The notes under the pieces: model-generated
Database searches by the model: none
Told to the model about the DNA's origin: nothing
The model's input: only the letters and a program-made list of their open reading frames with translations
Position numbers and translations under genes: made by a program
From: CAIRYW01 sp964555825
GTDB lineage: Bacteria; Patescibacteriota; Minisyncoccia; Phycocordibacterales; CAIRYW01
Length of the DNA stretch: 13,102 nucleotides
Direction of reading: 5' to 3'
Assembly (NCBI GenBank): GCA_964555825.1
Contig: CAZKTY010000021.1
Span: forward strand, 1 to 13,102
Part shown: one piece after another, positions 1 to 7,231 of the stretch
Position numbering within the stretch: position 1 is the first letter of the stretch
Layout of the letters: each line of letters begins with the position of its first letter

Positions 1-1
1 A

Positions 2-553
2 AAAAAAAAAAAAATTAACCACCTCAAAAAAAGAAACAAAAATAAAATTCAAGATGCTAAAAAGATCATTTCTGAATTAGAACTCCTATCACTAGAACTT
101 GATGAAATTCAGGAATTAGACCCAAAGAAGGTCATTGAACACAAGATGAAAGAAGCCTTTAAAATACATCAAGGCCCTTTTCTTATTGAAGATTCAGGAA
201 TAAAACTTTTTTTCTTAAATGGATTTCCTGGACCACTTGCTAAATGGTTCCTTAAGTCTCTCGGAATAAAGAAGATCTATGAACTTATGAGCAAGTCAGG
301 CGAAAGTGATGAAGCAGAAGGCTATGCAATATTAGGCTATGCAAGATCACCTGAAGATATCCATTATTTTGAAGGAGTAACTTGGGGAAAGATAGTATCT
401 CCTAGAGGTGAGAATGGTTTTGGTCACGATCCTATCTTTGTGCCAGATGGTCAGGAAAAGACCTTTGCAGAAATGAGTATGGAAGAAAAAAACCTTTACA
501 GCTCAAGAGGAAAGGCTTTTAATTTGTTGAAACAGTATTTAAGTTCAAATTAG
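2..553 (+). CDS. rdgB: Non-canonical purine NTP pyrophosphatase (ITPA/HAM1/RdgB family), 5' partial
   Basis: House-cleaning enzyme that hydrolyses dITP, ITP and XTP to monophosphates plus pyrophosphate, keeping deaminated purines out of DNA and RNA. The first ATG in frame is at 146, but family sequence continues upstream of it: NKNKIQDAKKII and the aliphatic-acidic segment leading to EDSG lie at about 35-145, so the real start is at or left of the window edge. Visible motifs are EDSG (around nt 194), GFPGPLAKWF, the SPRG loop, GFGHDPIF and RGKAF. The GFPGP-KWF and FVPDG-KTFAEM style is closer to eukaryotic/archaeal ITPA than to E. coli RdgB. The usual SHR motif near the C-terminus reads SSR here. 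The N-terminus, coded by a 14-A run and further A-rich sequence, is lysine-rich and lacks the expected hydrophobic strand (see findings). The family usually has about 185-200 residues, so little is missing. Confidence 0.88.
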   Translation, partial: KKKKINHLKKRNKNKIQDAKKIISELELLSLELDEIQELDPKKVIEHKMKEAFKIHQGPFLIEDSGIKLFFLNGFPGPLAKWFLKSLGIKKIYELMSKSGESDEAEGYAILGYARSPEDIHYFEGVTWGKIVSPRGENGFGHDPIFVPDGQEKTFAEMSMEEKNLYSSRGKAFNLLKQYLSSN

Positions 554-596
554 TTTGATCGTGGATTTTTACTTGTCGTATTAAGAATTATTACTG

Positions 597-605
597 TGAT
601 ATAAT
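597..605 (+). promoter_or_regulatory. Extended -10 promoter for the FKBP-tgt operon
   Basis: TGATATAAT: a perfect TATAAT at 600-605 preceded by TG at 597-598. A TTGTCG element lies at 573-578, but the spacing of 21 is too long for a classical -35, so the extended -10 probably carries the activity. Predicted transcription start is near 612, giving a leader of about 24 nt. No Shine-Dalgarno site precedes the ATG at 636. Confidence 0.6.
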
Positions 606-635
606 CTTTATTAATATTAGTAAGATAAATCAAAT

Positions 636-1163
636 ATGAGAAAAATTTCAAGAAATGAATACATAGGGATAACTGTCGCCATTGTCGTTGCGATAGTATT
701 TTTTGTAGGTATAAATTTATGGTCAGTGCTCTTTGGAGGTTCTTCGTTAGCTGTAGATAATAATAATGATCAAAATAATCAACAACAAAATCAAATGGAA
801 CCAAATATAACAAAAAATATAATAACTGAGGGGACTGGAGATGTAGCCGTTGCTGGAGACACAATTACAGTGAATTATGTTGGAATGCTTCAGGATGGGA
901 CAAAGTTTGATAGTTCATATGACAGAGGTATTCCTTTTCCTTTTGTACTAGGAGCAGGACAAGTGATCAAAGGATGGGATGATGCATTGCTTGGTGCAAA
1001 GGTAGGTGAAAAACTTTCAGTTGTTATTCCTCCAGAGCTTGCTTATGGTCCTTCTGGTATTCCTGACGGTAAGGGTGGCTATATTATTCCTCAAAACGCT
1101 ACTTTGGTATTTAATGTTGAAGTTCTAAATATAAAGAAAGGTAGCAATACTGTAAGTCAGTAA
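636..1163 (+). CDS. Membrane-anchored FKBP-type peptidyl-prolyl cis-trans isomerase
   Basis: Catalyses cis-trans isomerisation of Xaa-Pro bonds and probably assists folding of exported proteins. Order along the 175 residues: a short basic N-terminus, a membrane helix or uncleaved signal anchor at about 9-33, an Asn/Gln-rich linker at about 41-54, then one FKBP domain at about 62-166. Active-site residues known from FKBP12 are visible: Y81 in NYVG, F91-D92 in KFDSS, F101/F103, V110-I111 and W114 in QVIKGWDDAL, Y137 in LAYG, and F159. The positive-inside charge pattern suggests the catalytic domain faces outside. The start at ATG 636 fits the promoter at 597-605. The stop is only 2 nt before the GTG of tgt, so the two genes are almost certainly co-transcribed and perhaps translationally coupled. 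No functional link between a surface foldase and a tRNA modification enzyme is evident; the pairing may be only genome compaction. Confidence 0.93.
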   Translation: MRKISRNEYIGITVAIVVAIVFFVGINLWSVLFGGSSLAVDNNNDQNNQQQNQMEPNITKNIITEGTGDVAVAGDTITVNYVGMLQDGTKFDSSYDRGIPFPFVLGAGQVIKGWDDALLGAKVGEKLSVVIPPELAYGPSGIPDGKGGYIIPQNATLVFNVEVLNIKKGSNTVSQ

Positions 1164-1165
1164 AA

Positions 1166-2389
1166 GTGAATCCAATTTCTTTTAGAATTGAAAAGAAGAT
1201 CAATGGCCGGCTCGGTAGAGCCGGCCATCTTGATACTTTGCATGGCACTATAAAGACACCTGCCTTTGTTACTGTTGGGACAAAAGCTACTGTAAAATCT
1301 TTAACCCCAGAACAAGTAAAAGATCTCGGAGCACAAGTTGTTCTTGCAAATACTTATCATCTTTATCTACAGCCAGGAGACAAGATCATCAAGGATGCCG
1401 GAGGTATTCAGAAGTGGATGAACTGGAGTGGTCCAACGATGACTGATTCAGGAGGTTTTCAGGTCTTTTCTTTAGGTGCAGCTTATGGAAAGGGTTTAGG
1501 CAAGTTAACAAAATTACCAGCAGAACTTTTACTTGGAAGTTCTCCGGATGTTGATACTGAGGAAAAACCAAAACTTGCGACAATTGATAATAATGGGGTT
1601 ACTTTTCGTTCTCACATTGATGGTTCTGCTCATTATTTCACTCCTGAGAGGTCAATTGAGATCCAGCATAATATAGGTGCAGATATTATATTTGCTTTTG
1701 ATGAATGTACCTCACCAATTGAGTCTGTTCATTATCAAGGGCAATCTTTGGATAGAACCCATAGATGGGCAAAACAATCTCTTGAATATCATAGGTCAAA
1801 AGATAATTCAAAGAAGCAGGCTTTGTTTGGGATCGTCCAAGGAGGAAGGCATGAAGATCTAAGAAAAGAAAGTGCAAAATTCATTGGCGCTCTAGATTTC
1901 GATGGATTTGGCATTGGAGGATCTTTTGCTAAGGAAGACATGAAAAATGCAGTTAAATGGGTCAATGAGATCCTACCAGAAGAAAAACCAAAACATCTTT
2001 TAGGTATAGGCGAGCCTGAGGATCTTTTCTATGGAATAGAGAATGGATGTGACCTTTTCGATTGTGTTGCTCCAACAAGGAATGCAAGGAATGGAGGTTT
2101 ATATACAAAATATGGAAAGACCAATATTTTGAATAGTAAATATATAAACGATTTTTCTCCAATAGATGATAGTTGTAATTGTTATACATGTAGAAATTAC
2201 ACTAGAGCTTATCTGTCTCATTTATTCAGAGCCAAAGAAATGTTAGCTGCAACTCTAGCTTCCATTCATAATTTATATTTCATTACTAACCTTGTAGAAA
2301 ATATTAGACTGTCAATTTTGGATGAAAAATTTGATGAGTATAAAGAAAAGTTCTTTTCTTTATACAAAAGATCACAAGAAACGGTTTAG
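1166..2389 (+). CDS. tgt: tRNA-guanine transglycosylase
   Basis: Exchanges guanine-34 in GUN anticodons (His, Asp, Asn, Tyr tRNAs) for preQ1 or queuine, the key step towards queuosine. The start is GTG at 1166, 2 nt after the FKBP stop, and residues 17-41 align with the family N-terminus (GRAGHL, HGTIKTPAF, VGTKATVK). The catalytic general base D94 is in TDSGGFQVF and the nucleophile D299 is in LFDCVAPTRNARNG. Zinc ligands are C337, C339, C342 (CNCYTC) and H368 (IHNL). The 407 residues include about 30 extra positions between FSLG (104) and GVTFRSH, where E. coli Tgt is short. The base-pocket segment usually written GGLAVGE reads GGSFAKE at 251-257. A strong GC-rich inverted repeat lies inside codons 13-21. 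No queuosine biosynthesis gene is visible nearby. Confidence 0.96.
   Translation: MNPISFRIEKKINGRLGRAGHLDTLHGTIKTPAFVTVGTKATVKSLTPEQVKDLGAQVVLANTYHLYLQPGDKIIKDAGGIQKWMNWSGPTMTDSGGFQVFSLGAAYGKGLGKLTKLPAELLLGSSPDVDTEEKPKLATIDNNGVTFRSHIDGSAHYFTPERSIEIQHNIGADIIFAFDECTSPIESVHYQGQSLDRTHRWAKQSLEYHRSKDNSKKQALFGIVQGGRHEDLRKESAKFIGALDFDGFGIGGSFAKEDMKNAVKWVNEILPEEKPKHLLGIGEPEDLFYGIENGCDLFDCVAPTRNARNGGLYTKYGKTNILNSKYINDFSPIDDSCNCYTCRNYTRAYLSHLFRAKEMLAATLASIHNLYFITNLVENIRLSILDEKFDEYKEKFFSLYKRSQETV
1199..1234 (+). repeat. Perfect GC-rich inverted repeat (hairpin) near the 5' end of tgt
   Basis: ATGGCCGGCTC at 1203-1213 and GAGCCGGCCAT at 1218-1228 form 11 uninterrupted base pairs around a 4-nt loop GGTA. 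Pairing can resume with ATCAA (1199-1203) against TTGAT (1230-1234) across a small bulge. The stem is far richer in G+C than the surrounding sequence and starts under 40 nt after the GTG start. No T-run follows, so it is not a standard terminator. Confidence 0.8.
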
Positions 2390-2404
2390 TTTTTTATTGA
2401 TCAC

Positions 2405-2467
2405 TGTTAAAATATATCTGTCGATGTTCTACTTCGGATGGCACTGTACTCATTTTTTTTGTATAGT
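2405..2467 (+). promoter_or_regulatory. Candidate promoters for uvrB
   Basis: Two candidates lie in the 84-nt gap after tgt. The first is an extended -10, TGTTAAAAT at 2405-2413, giving a leader of about 54 nt. The second is TATAGT at 2462-2467, whose expected start point falls on the uvrB ATG itself (2474) and would give a leaderless mRNA; its -35 match is weak (TGGCAC, 2439-2444). No LexA-type palindrome is recognisable in the gap. The sequence alone does not say which is used. Confidence 0.4.
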
Positions 2468-2473
2468 TGAACA

Positions 2474-4516
2474 ATGGAATTCAAAATTGAATCAAAATAT
2501 GCTCCTGCTGGCGATCAACCAAAGGCCATTGAGGCTTTAATTAAAGGGATAAAAGAAGGACAAAGATTCCAGACCCTATTAGGAGTGACTGGATCAGGTA
2601 AGACATTTACAGCGGCCAATATCATTAAGAAGGTTGGAAAACCAACTCTTGTTATTGCTCACAACAAAACATTGGCAGCTCAACTTGCTCAAGAGTACAA
2701 AGAATTCTTTCCAGAAAATGCTGTCCATTATTTCGTTTCCTACTATGACTACTATCAACCTGAGGCATATATGGCTCATTCTGATACTTATATAGAAAAA
2801 GAAGCGCAGATAAATGAAGAAATAGAACGTCTCCGTCATGCATCAACACAGGCTCTTTTGACCAGAAAAGATGTCATAGTTGTTGCTTCTGTCTCATGTA
2901 TATATGGATTGGGATCGCCTGAAGAATATGAAAAAGTGAATCTAAAGATAGAGACAGGTCAAAAGATCGGAAGAAATGATCTAGCTAGAAAACTTATTTC
3001 TCTTCATTTCGAAAGAACTAATGCAGACCTGAAACCTGGACTCTTTAGAGCTTTAGGCAATTATCTGGAAGTAATGCCTGTGAGTGAAAGAATAATATTC
3101 AGAATAAGTTTTGAAGGAGAAATCATTTCATCTGTTCAGAAACTAGATGCAATTTCAAGACAGATCATAAGCGATGAAAAAGCATTTTTCTTATTTCCAG
3201 CAAAACATTTTATTACAGATGAAGATCAGCAAAAAAAGGCTATTGAAAGTATAAAAAAAGAACTGAATGAAAGACTAAAAGAACTTGAAAAAGAAGGAAA
3301 GATAATAGAGGCAGAAAGATTAAAACGTAGAACAAATTATGATCTTGCTCTTATTAGAGAGGTCGGTTATTGCAACGGTATTGAAAATTATTCAAGACAT
3401 TTTTCTGGCAAAGCCAAAGGAGAAGCTCCTGATACACTCTTGTCTTATTTTCCAAGGCCAAAAGATGGCAAACCTGATTTTCTAACAATAATTGATGAAT
3501 CGCACGTGACGATTCCTCAGATAGGAGGAATGTATGCAGGTGACGCTTCAAGAAAGAAAAACCTTGTGGATTATGGTTTTAGACTTCCTTCAGCTTGTGA
3601 TAACAGACCTCTAAGATTTGAGGAATTTGAGGAGAGGGTTGGTCAAGTAGTCTTTACTTCCGCTACTCCAGGAAAATTTGAAAAAGAGAATAGTTCTCAA
3701 GTTGTTGAACAGGTCATTAGACCCACAGGATTGATCGATCCTGAAATTATTTTGATGCCTGTTATTTCAGGTGGTAAGTATCCTGGGCAAATAAAAGATT
3801 TCCTTGAAAGAGCAAAAAAAGAAATAAAGAATGGATTTAGAGTAATAGGAACGACCTTAACAAAGAAAATGGCAGAAGACCTGTCAGAGTTTTTGAAAGA
3901 AAAGAGTATCAAAGCTGAATATTTGCATAGCGATATTCAGACACTAGATAGAATAAGGATCCTTACAGAATTTAGAAAAGGAACTTTTGACATATTGATA
4001 GGAGTTAATCTTCTTAGAGAGGGTTTGGATCTGCCAGAGGTATCAATGATCGGTATCTTTGATGCGGATAAAGAAGGGTTTCTTCGATCTGAAACTTCAC
4101 TCATACAGATCATTGGAAGAGCTGCTAGAAATACCGAAGGAAAAGTCATACTCTACGCAGACCGTATGACTGGTTCAATGGAATATGCCATAAGAGAGAC
4201 AGAACGCCGAAGAAATATCCAGATCGCTTACAATAAGAAGAATAAGATCACTCCAAAGACGATCATAAAAAAGATCAAAGATATAACTGAGACAATTCAA
4301 AGTGAGAGGGAAAGAACGATCGAGGATCTATTATCGGTTGATAAAGTATTATATGAAAAAAATCCAAGAGAATTCCTAAAAGATAAAGAAAAACAAATGG
4401 ATAAAGCTGTGAAGGAATTGGATTTTGAGACAGCTGCTATATTAAGAGATGAGATTAAGGCGATATATGAGAAATATCCTGAACTCATTGTCAGTAAGAA
4501 AAAAACATCAAAATAG
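2474..4516 (+). CDS. uvrB: Excinuclease ABC subunit B (UvrB)
   Basis: DNA damage verification helicase of nucleotide excision repair: loaded by UvrA, it inserts its beta-hairpin at the lesion and recruits UvrC. At 680 residues it is full length. Walker A GVTGSGKT at 37-44, the Tyr-rich beta-hairpin VSYYDYYQPEAYM at about 88-100, SCIYGLG at 141-147, helicase motif II DESH at 341-344, SATPG at 396-400, LLREGLDLPE at 513-522, motif VI QIIGRAARN at 545-553 and a C-terminal UVR motif at about 645-662 (ELDFETAAILRDEIK), which binds the matching UVR motif of UvrC. All core motifs are intact. Start at ATG 2474, since MEFKIESKYAPAGDQP is the usual N-terminus. It is followed by uvrA after a 104-nt gap that holds a separate promoter. 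Confidence 0.98.
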   Translation: MEFKIESKYAPAGDQPKAIEALIKGIKEGQRFQTLLGVTGSGKTFTAANIIKKVGKPTLVIAHNKTLAAQLAQEYKEFFPENAVHYFVSYYDYYQPEAYMAHSDTYIEKEAQINEEIERLRHASTQALLTRKDVIVVASVSCIYGLGSPEEYEKVNLKIETGQKIGRNDLARKLISLHFERTNADLKPGLFRALGNYLEVMPVSERIIFRISFEGEIISSVQKLDAISRQIISDEKAFFLFPAKHFITDEDQQKKAIESIKKELNERLKELEKEGKIIEAERLKRRTNYDLALIREVGYCNGIENYSRHFSGKAKGEAPDTLLSYFPRPKDGKPDFLTIIDESHVTIPQIGGMYAGDASRKKNLVDYGFRLPSACDNRPLRFEEFEERVGQVVFTSATPGKFEKENSSQVVEQVIRPTGLIDPEIILMPVISGGKYPGQIKDFLERAKKEIKNGFRVIGTTLTKKMAEDLSEFLKEKSIKAEYLHSDIQTLDRIRILTEFRKGTFDILIGVNLLREGLDLPEVSMIGIFDADKEGFLRSETSLIQIIGRAARNTEGKVILYADRMTGSMEYAIRETERRRNIQIAYNKKNKITPKTIIKKIKDITETIQSERERTIEDLLSVDKVLYEKNPREFLKDKEKQMDKAVKELDFETAAILRDEIKAIYEKYPELIVSKKKTSK

Positions 4517-4526
4517 TATTAAACTT

Positions 4527-4554
4527 TTGTCAAAGTATCTAAATCTGCTATACT
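4527..4554 (+). promoter_or_regulatory. Promoter for uvrA-uvrC
   Basis: TTGTCA at 4527-4532, a 16-nt spacer, and TATACT at 4549-4554, with TG at 4546-4547 making it an extended -10 as well. This is the best two-element promoter in the window. Predicted start is near 4561, giving a leader of about 60 nt to the ATG at 4621. No SOS-box palindrome overlaps it as far as can be seen. Confidence 0.7.
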
Positions 4555-4620
4555 GTTACCCAATGGCCCAAATAGGGTCTTATTTTGCTACATGGGCAAA
4601 ATACAGCTGATATAAATTTT

Positions 4621-7227
4621 ATGGAAAAAGAAAATAAAAAACACATACATAAACTTCCAGACAATATAGAAAAAATTGTTGTAAAGGGCGCAAGGACCCA
4701 CAATTTGAAGGATATAAGTGTAGAAATGCCTCGCAACAAAATGATAGCTGTTACTGGTCTTTCTGGCTCAGGAAAGTCATCTTTTGCGTTTGATACTATT
4801 TTTGCGGAGGGACAAAGAAGATACGTTGAATCACTTTCTTCTTACGCAAGGCAATTCTTAAGACAAATGCAGAAACCTGATGTAGATGAGATATCTGGAT
4901 TATCGCCAGCAATATCTATTGATCAAAAGTCCCGTTCGAATAATCCAAGATCAACTGTTGCAACTATTACAGAAATATATGATTACATGAGAATTCTCTA
5001 TGCACGTATTGGAAAACCTCACTGTCTTACTTGTGGAAGAGAGATAAAAAAACTTTCAAAGGAAGAGATCATAGAATCTATTTATGACATTGTTAGAAAG
5101 ATAGATACAAAGGAACATAGTAAAAAAGTTATGGGCGTTGAATTTAACAAACTGACCTTTGGGATCTATGCTCCAGTAGTTCTTGGAAGAAAAGGAGAAT
5201 ATTATCAGCTTCTTTACGATCTTTTAGGAAAAGGATATGAAAAGGTCATGGTAGATGGCGAAGTAATGAAACTTAGAGAGCGAATCGATATTTCAAAGAA
5301 TCAAAAACACGATATTGATGTTCTTGTAGATGAGTTCTTTCTTTCTGAATTAGAAGAAAATTCTACAGGTTTCAAAGAAAGAATGAATGAAGCTATCGAA
5401 AAGGCCTTAGAACAATCTGAAGGACTGCTTCGCATTGTTACTCCACATGAAAATCAACTTATCTCCTCAAAATTCATGTGTCCATATGATGGATTTTCAT
5501 ACCCAGAAGTTGAGCCAAGACTTTTTTCTTTCAACTCTCCATATGGTGCTTGTGAAGAATGTAATGGTCTAGGCACAAGACATTTCTTCAGTAATGAGGT
5601 TTGTCCTGTTTGCAATGGAGCAAGACTTAGACCAGAAGCACTACATGTCTTTTTAGGAAATGAAAAAATAAATATCGTAGATCTTACAAAAATGTCCATA
5701 AAAAAAGCTCAGGATTTTTTTAGTGGACTTCCTTTAACCTCTCGAGATAAAGAGATCTCAAAAGTTGTAATAAAAGAAATACAAGCCAGATTGAAATTCA
5801 TGATCGATGTAGGTATTGAATATCTTTCATTAGATAGAAGAGCAAATACTTTGTCTGGAGGTGAAGCTCAGAGAATTCGCCTTGCTTCACAGCTTGGTTC
5901 TGGTCTTGTGGGAGCTCTGTATGTGCTAGATGAACCAACTATTGGTCTTCATTCAAGAGATAACAGCAGGCTTATCAAGACACTACTTCATCTTAGAGAC
6001 CTTGGAAATACTATTCTTGTGGTAGAGCATGATGAAGATACTATGTATTCTTCAGATTTTATTGTTGATATTGGTCCTGGAGCAGGAATTGCTGGCGGTG
6101 AGGTCGTTGTTTCTGGATATCTCGATGATCTCTTGACTGCTAAGAAAAATAATTCTGGCTCACTTACACTTGCTTATCTTCGAGAGGAAGAAAAAGTTGA
6201 TGTGCCAGAAAAAAGACGAGATCAGGATAAAGGAAAATTAAAAATTGCTGGAGGAAAGATATTCAATATAAAAAATATGAATGTTGATGTTCCTTTAGGC
6301 AGATTTGTTGCGATCACAGGAGTATCAGGTTCAGGTAAGTCTTCTTTTGTTTATGAGATCCTTCATAAAAATCTTCAAGCTAGATTTGAGAGAAAATATC
6401 GTTCTGCAGAAGTTTATAACTGTTCGTCTTTCAGTGGTACAGAATATTTAGGTCGTTCTATTCTTATCGACCAGTCACCGATCGGAAGAACCCCACGATC
6501 GAATCCTGCAACATACACAGGTGCGTGGACACATATTCGAGATCTTTTTGCTGCTTCAAGTGAAGCTAGAGTCAGAGGGTGGAAAGCAAATAGATTTTCT
6601 TTCAATGTTAAAGGTGGAAGATGTGAGACTTGCCAAGGAAATGGAATGATCGAGGTTGAGATGCATTTTTTACCGACAGTGTATGTTACTTGTGATGTAT
6701 GTAATGGCAAACGCTTCATGAAAGAAACCCTTGAAATAAAATATAAGAAGAAAAATATTCATGATGTCCTAAAAATGACAGTAGAGGAAGCTCTAAGTTT
6801 CTTTGAGGATATTCCATCAATATATGACCGATTAAGTACTCTCCAAGAGGTAGGACTTGGATATCTTGAACTTGGACAATCAGCAACAACTCTTTCAGGA
6901 GGAGAAGCTCAAAGAGTAAAGATCTCTTCGGAACTTTACAGACCAAATCTTCATAAGACGATCTATCTTCTTGATGAACCAACAATAGGTCTCCATTATG
7001 AAGATGTGAAAAAACTCATTGAGATCCTGCAGAAATTAGTGAATAGAGGAAATACGGTTGTTGTTATTGAACACAATCTTGATCTTATCAAATCGGCAGA
7101 CTATATAATTGATATAGGTCCAGAGGGCGGAGAGGGCGGAGGAAATATTGTTGCGAAAGGAACTCCTGAAGAAGTGGCAAACAATGCAAAATCATACACA
7201 GGTCAATACTTAAAAAAGATCTTGTAA
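4621..7227 (+). CDS. uvrA: Excinuclease ABC subunit A (UvrA)
   Basis: ABC-type ATPase dimer that scans DNA for lesions and loads UvrB. The start is taken as ATG 4621 (868 aa); an in-frame TTG at 4585 would add 12 residues without family character. First ABC module: Walker A GLSGSGKSS at 46-54, signature LSGGEAQR from 411, Walker B LYVLDEPT at 433-440. Second module: Walker A GVSGSGKSS at 567-575, signature from 758, Walker B IYLLDEPT at 781-788. The C-terminal zinc finger is intact (C668, C671, C691, C694). The internal zinc finger reads C287-P-Y-D290 followed by C311-E-E-C314, so the second cysteine is replaced by Asp. Further CxxC pairs are C135/C138 and C328/C331. It is 4 nt from uvrC. At 868 residues it is somewhat shorter than E. 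coli UvrA (940). Confidence 0.97.
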   Translation: MEKENKKHIHKLPDNIEKIVVKGARTHNLKDISVEMPRNKMIAVTGLSGSGKSSFAFDTIFAEGQRRYVESLSSYARQFLRQMQKPDVDEISGLSPAISIDQKSRSNNPRSTVATITEIYDYMRILYARIGKPHCLTCGREIKKLSKEEIIESIYDIVRKIDTKEHSKKVMGVEFNKLTFGIYAPVVLGRKGEYYQLLYDLLGKGYEKVMVDGEVMKLRERIDISKNQKHDIDVLVDEFFLSELEENSTGFKERMNEAIEKALEQSEGLLRIVTPHENQLISSKFMCPYDGFSYPEVEPRLFSFNSPYGACEECNGLGTRHFFSNEVCPVCNGARLRPEALHVFLGNEKINIVDLTKMSIKKAQDFFSGLPLTSRDKEISKVVIKEIQARLKFMIDVGIEYLSLDRRANTLSGGEAQRIRLASQLGSGLVGALYVLDEPTIGLHSRDNSRLIKTLLHLRDLGNTILVVEHDEDTMYSSDFIVDIGPGAGIAGGEVVVSGYLDDLLTAKKNNSGSLTLAYLREEEKVDVPEKRRDQDKGKLKIAGGKIFNIKNMNVDVPLGRFVAITGVSGSGKSSFVYEILHKNLQARFERKYRSAEVYNCSSFSGTEYLGRSILIDQSPIGRTPRSNPATYTGAWTHIRDLFAASSEARVRGWKANRFSFNVKGGRCETCQGNGMIEVEMHFLPTVYVTCDVCNGKRFMKETLEIKYKKKNIHDVLKMTVEEALSFFEDIPSIYDRLSTLQEVGLGYLELGQSATTLSGGEAQRVKISSELYRPNLHKTIYLLDEPTIGLHYEDVKKLIEILQKLVNRGNTVVVIEHNLDLIKSADYIIDIGPEGGEGGGNIVAKGTPEEVANNAKSYTGQYLKKIL

Positions 7228-7231
7228 ACAT

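Noticed and set aside
146..148. ATG as start of the nucleotide pyrophosphatase
   Set aside because: Family sequence (NKNKIQDAKK and the segment up to EDSG) continues in frame upstream to the window edge; starting at 146 would delete the substrate-binding N-terminus.
550..864. 104-codon minus-strand frame overlapping the FKBP gene start
   Set aside because: It is an antisense shadow rich in Leu/Tyr/Gln from AT-rich sequence. It covers the FKBP promoter and the FKBP membrane helix, which are well supported.
4585..4620. In-frame TTG at 4585 as the start of uvrA
   Set aside because: It would add 12 residues with no family similarity and lies only about 24 nt from the predicted transcription start; ATG 4621 is preferred.
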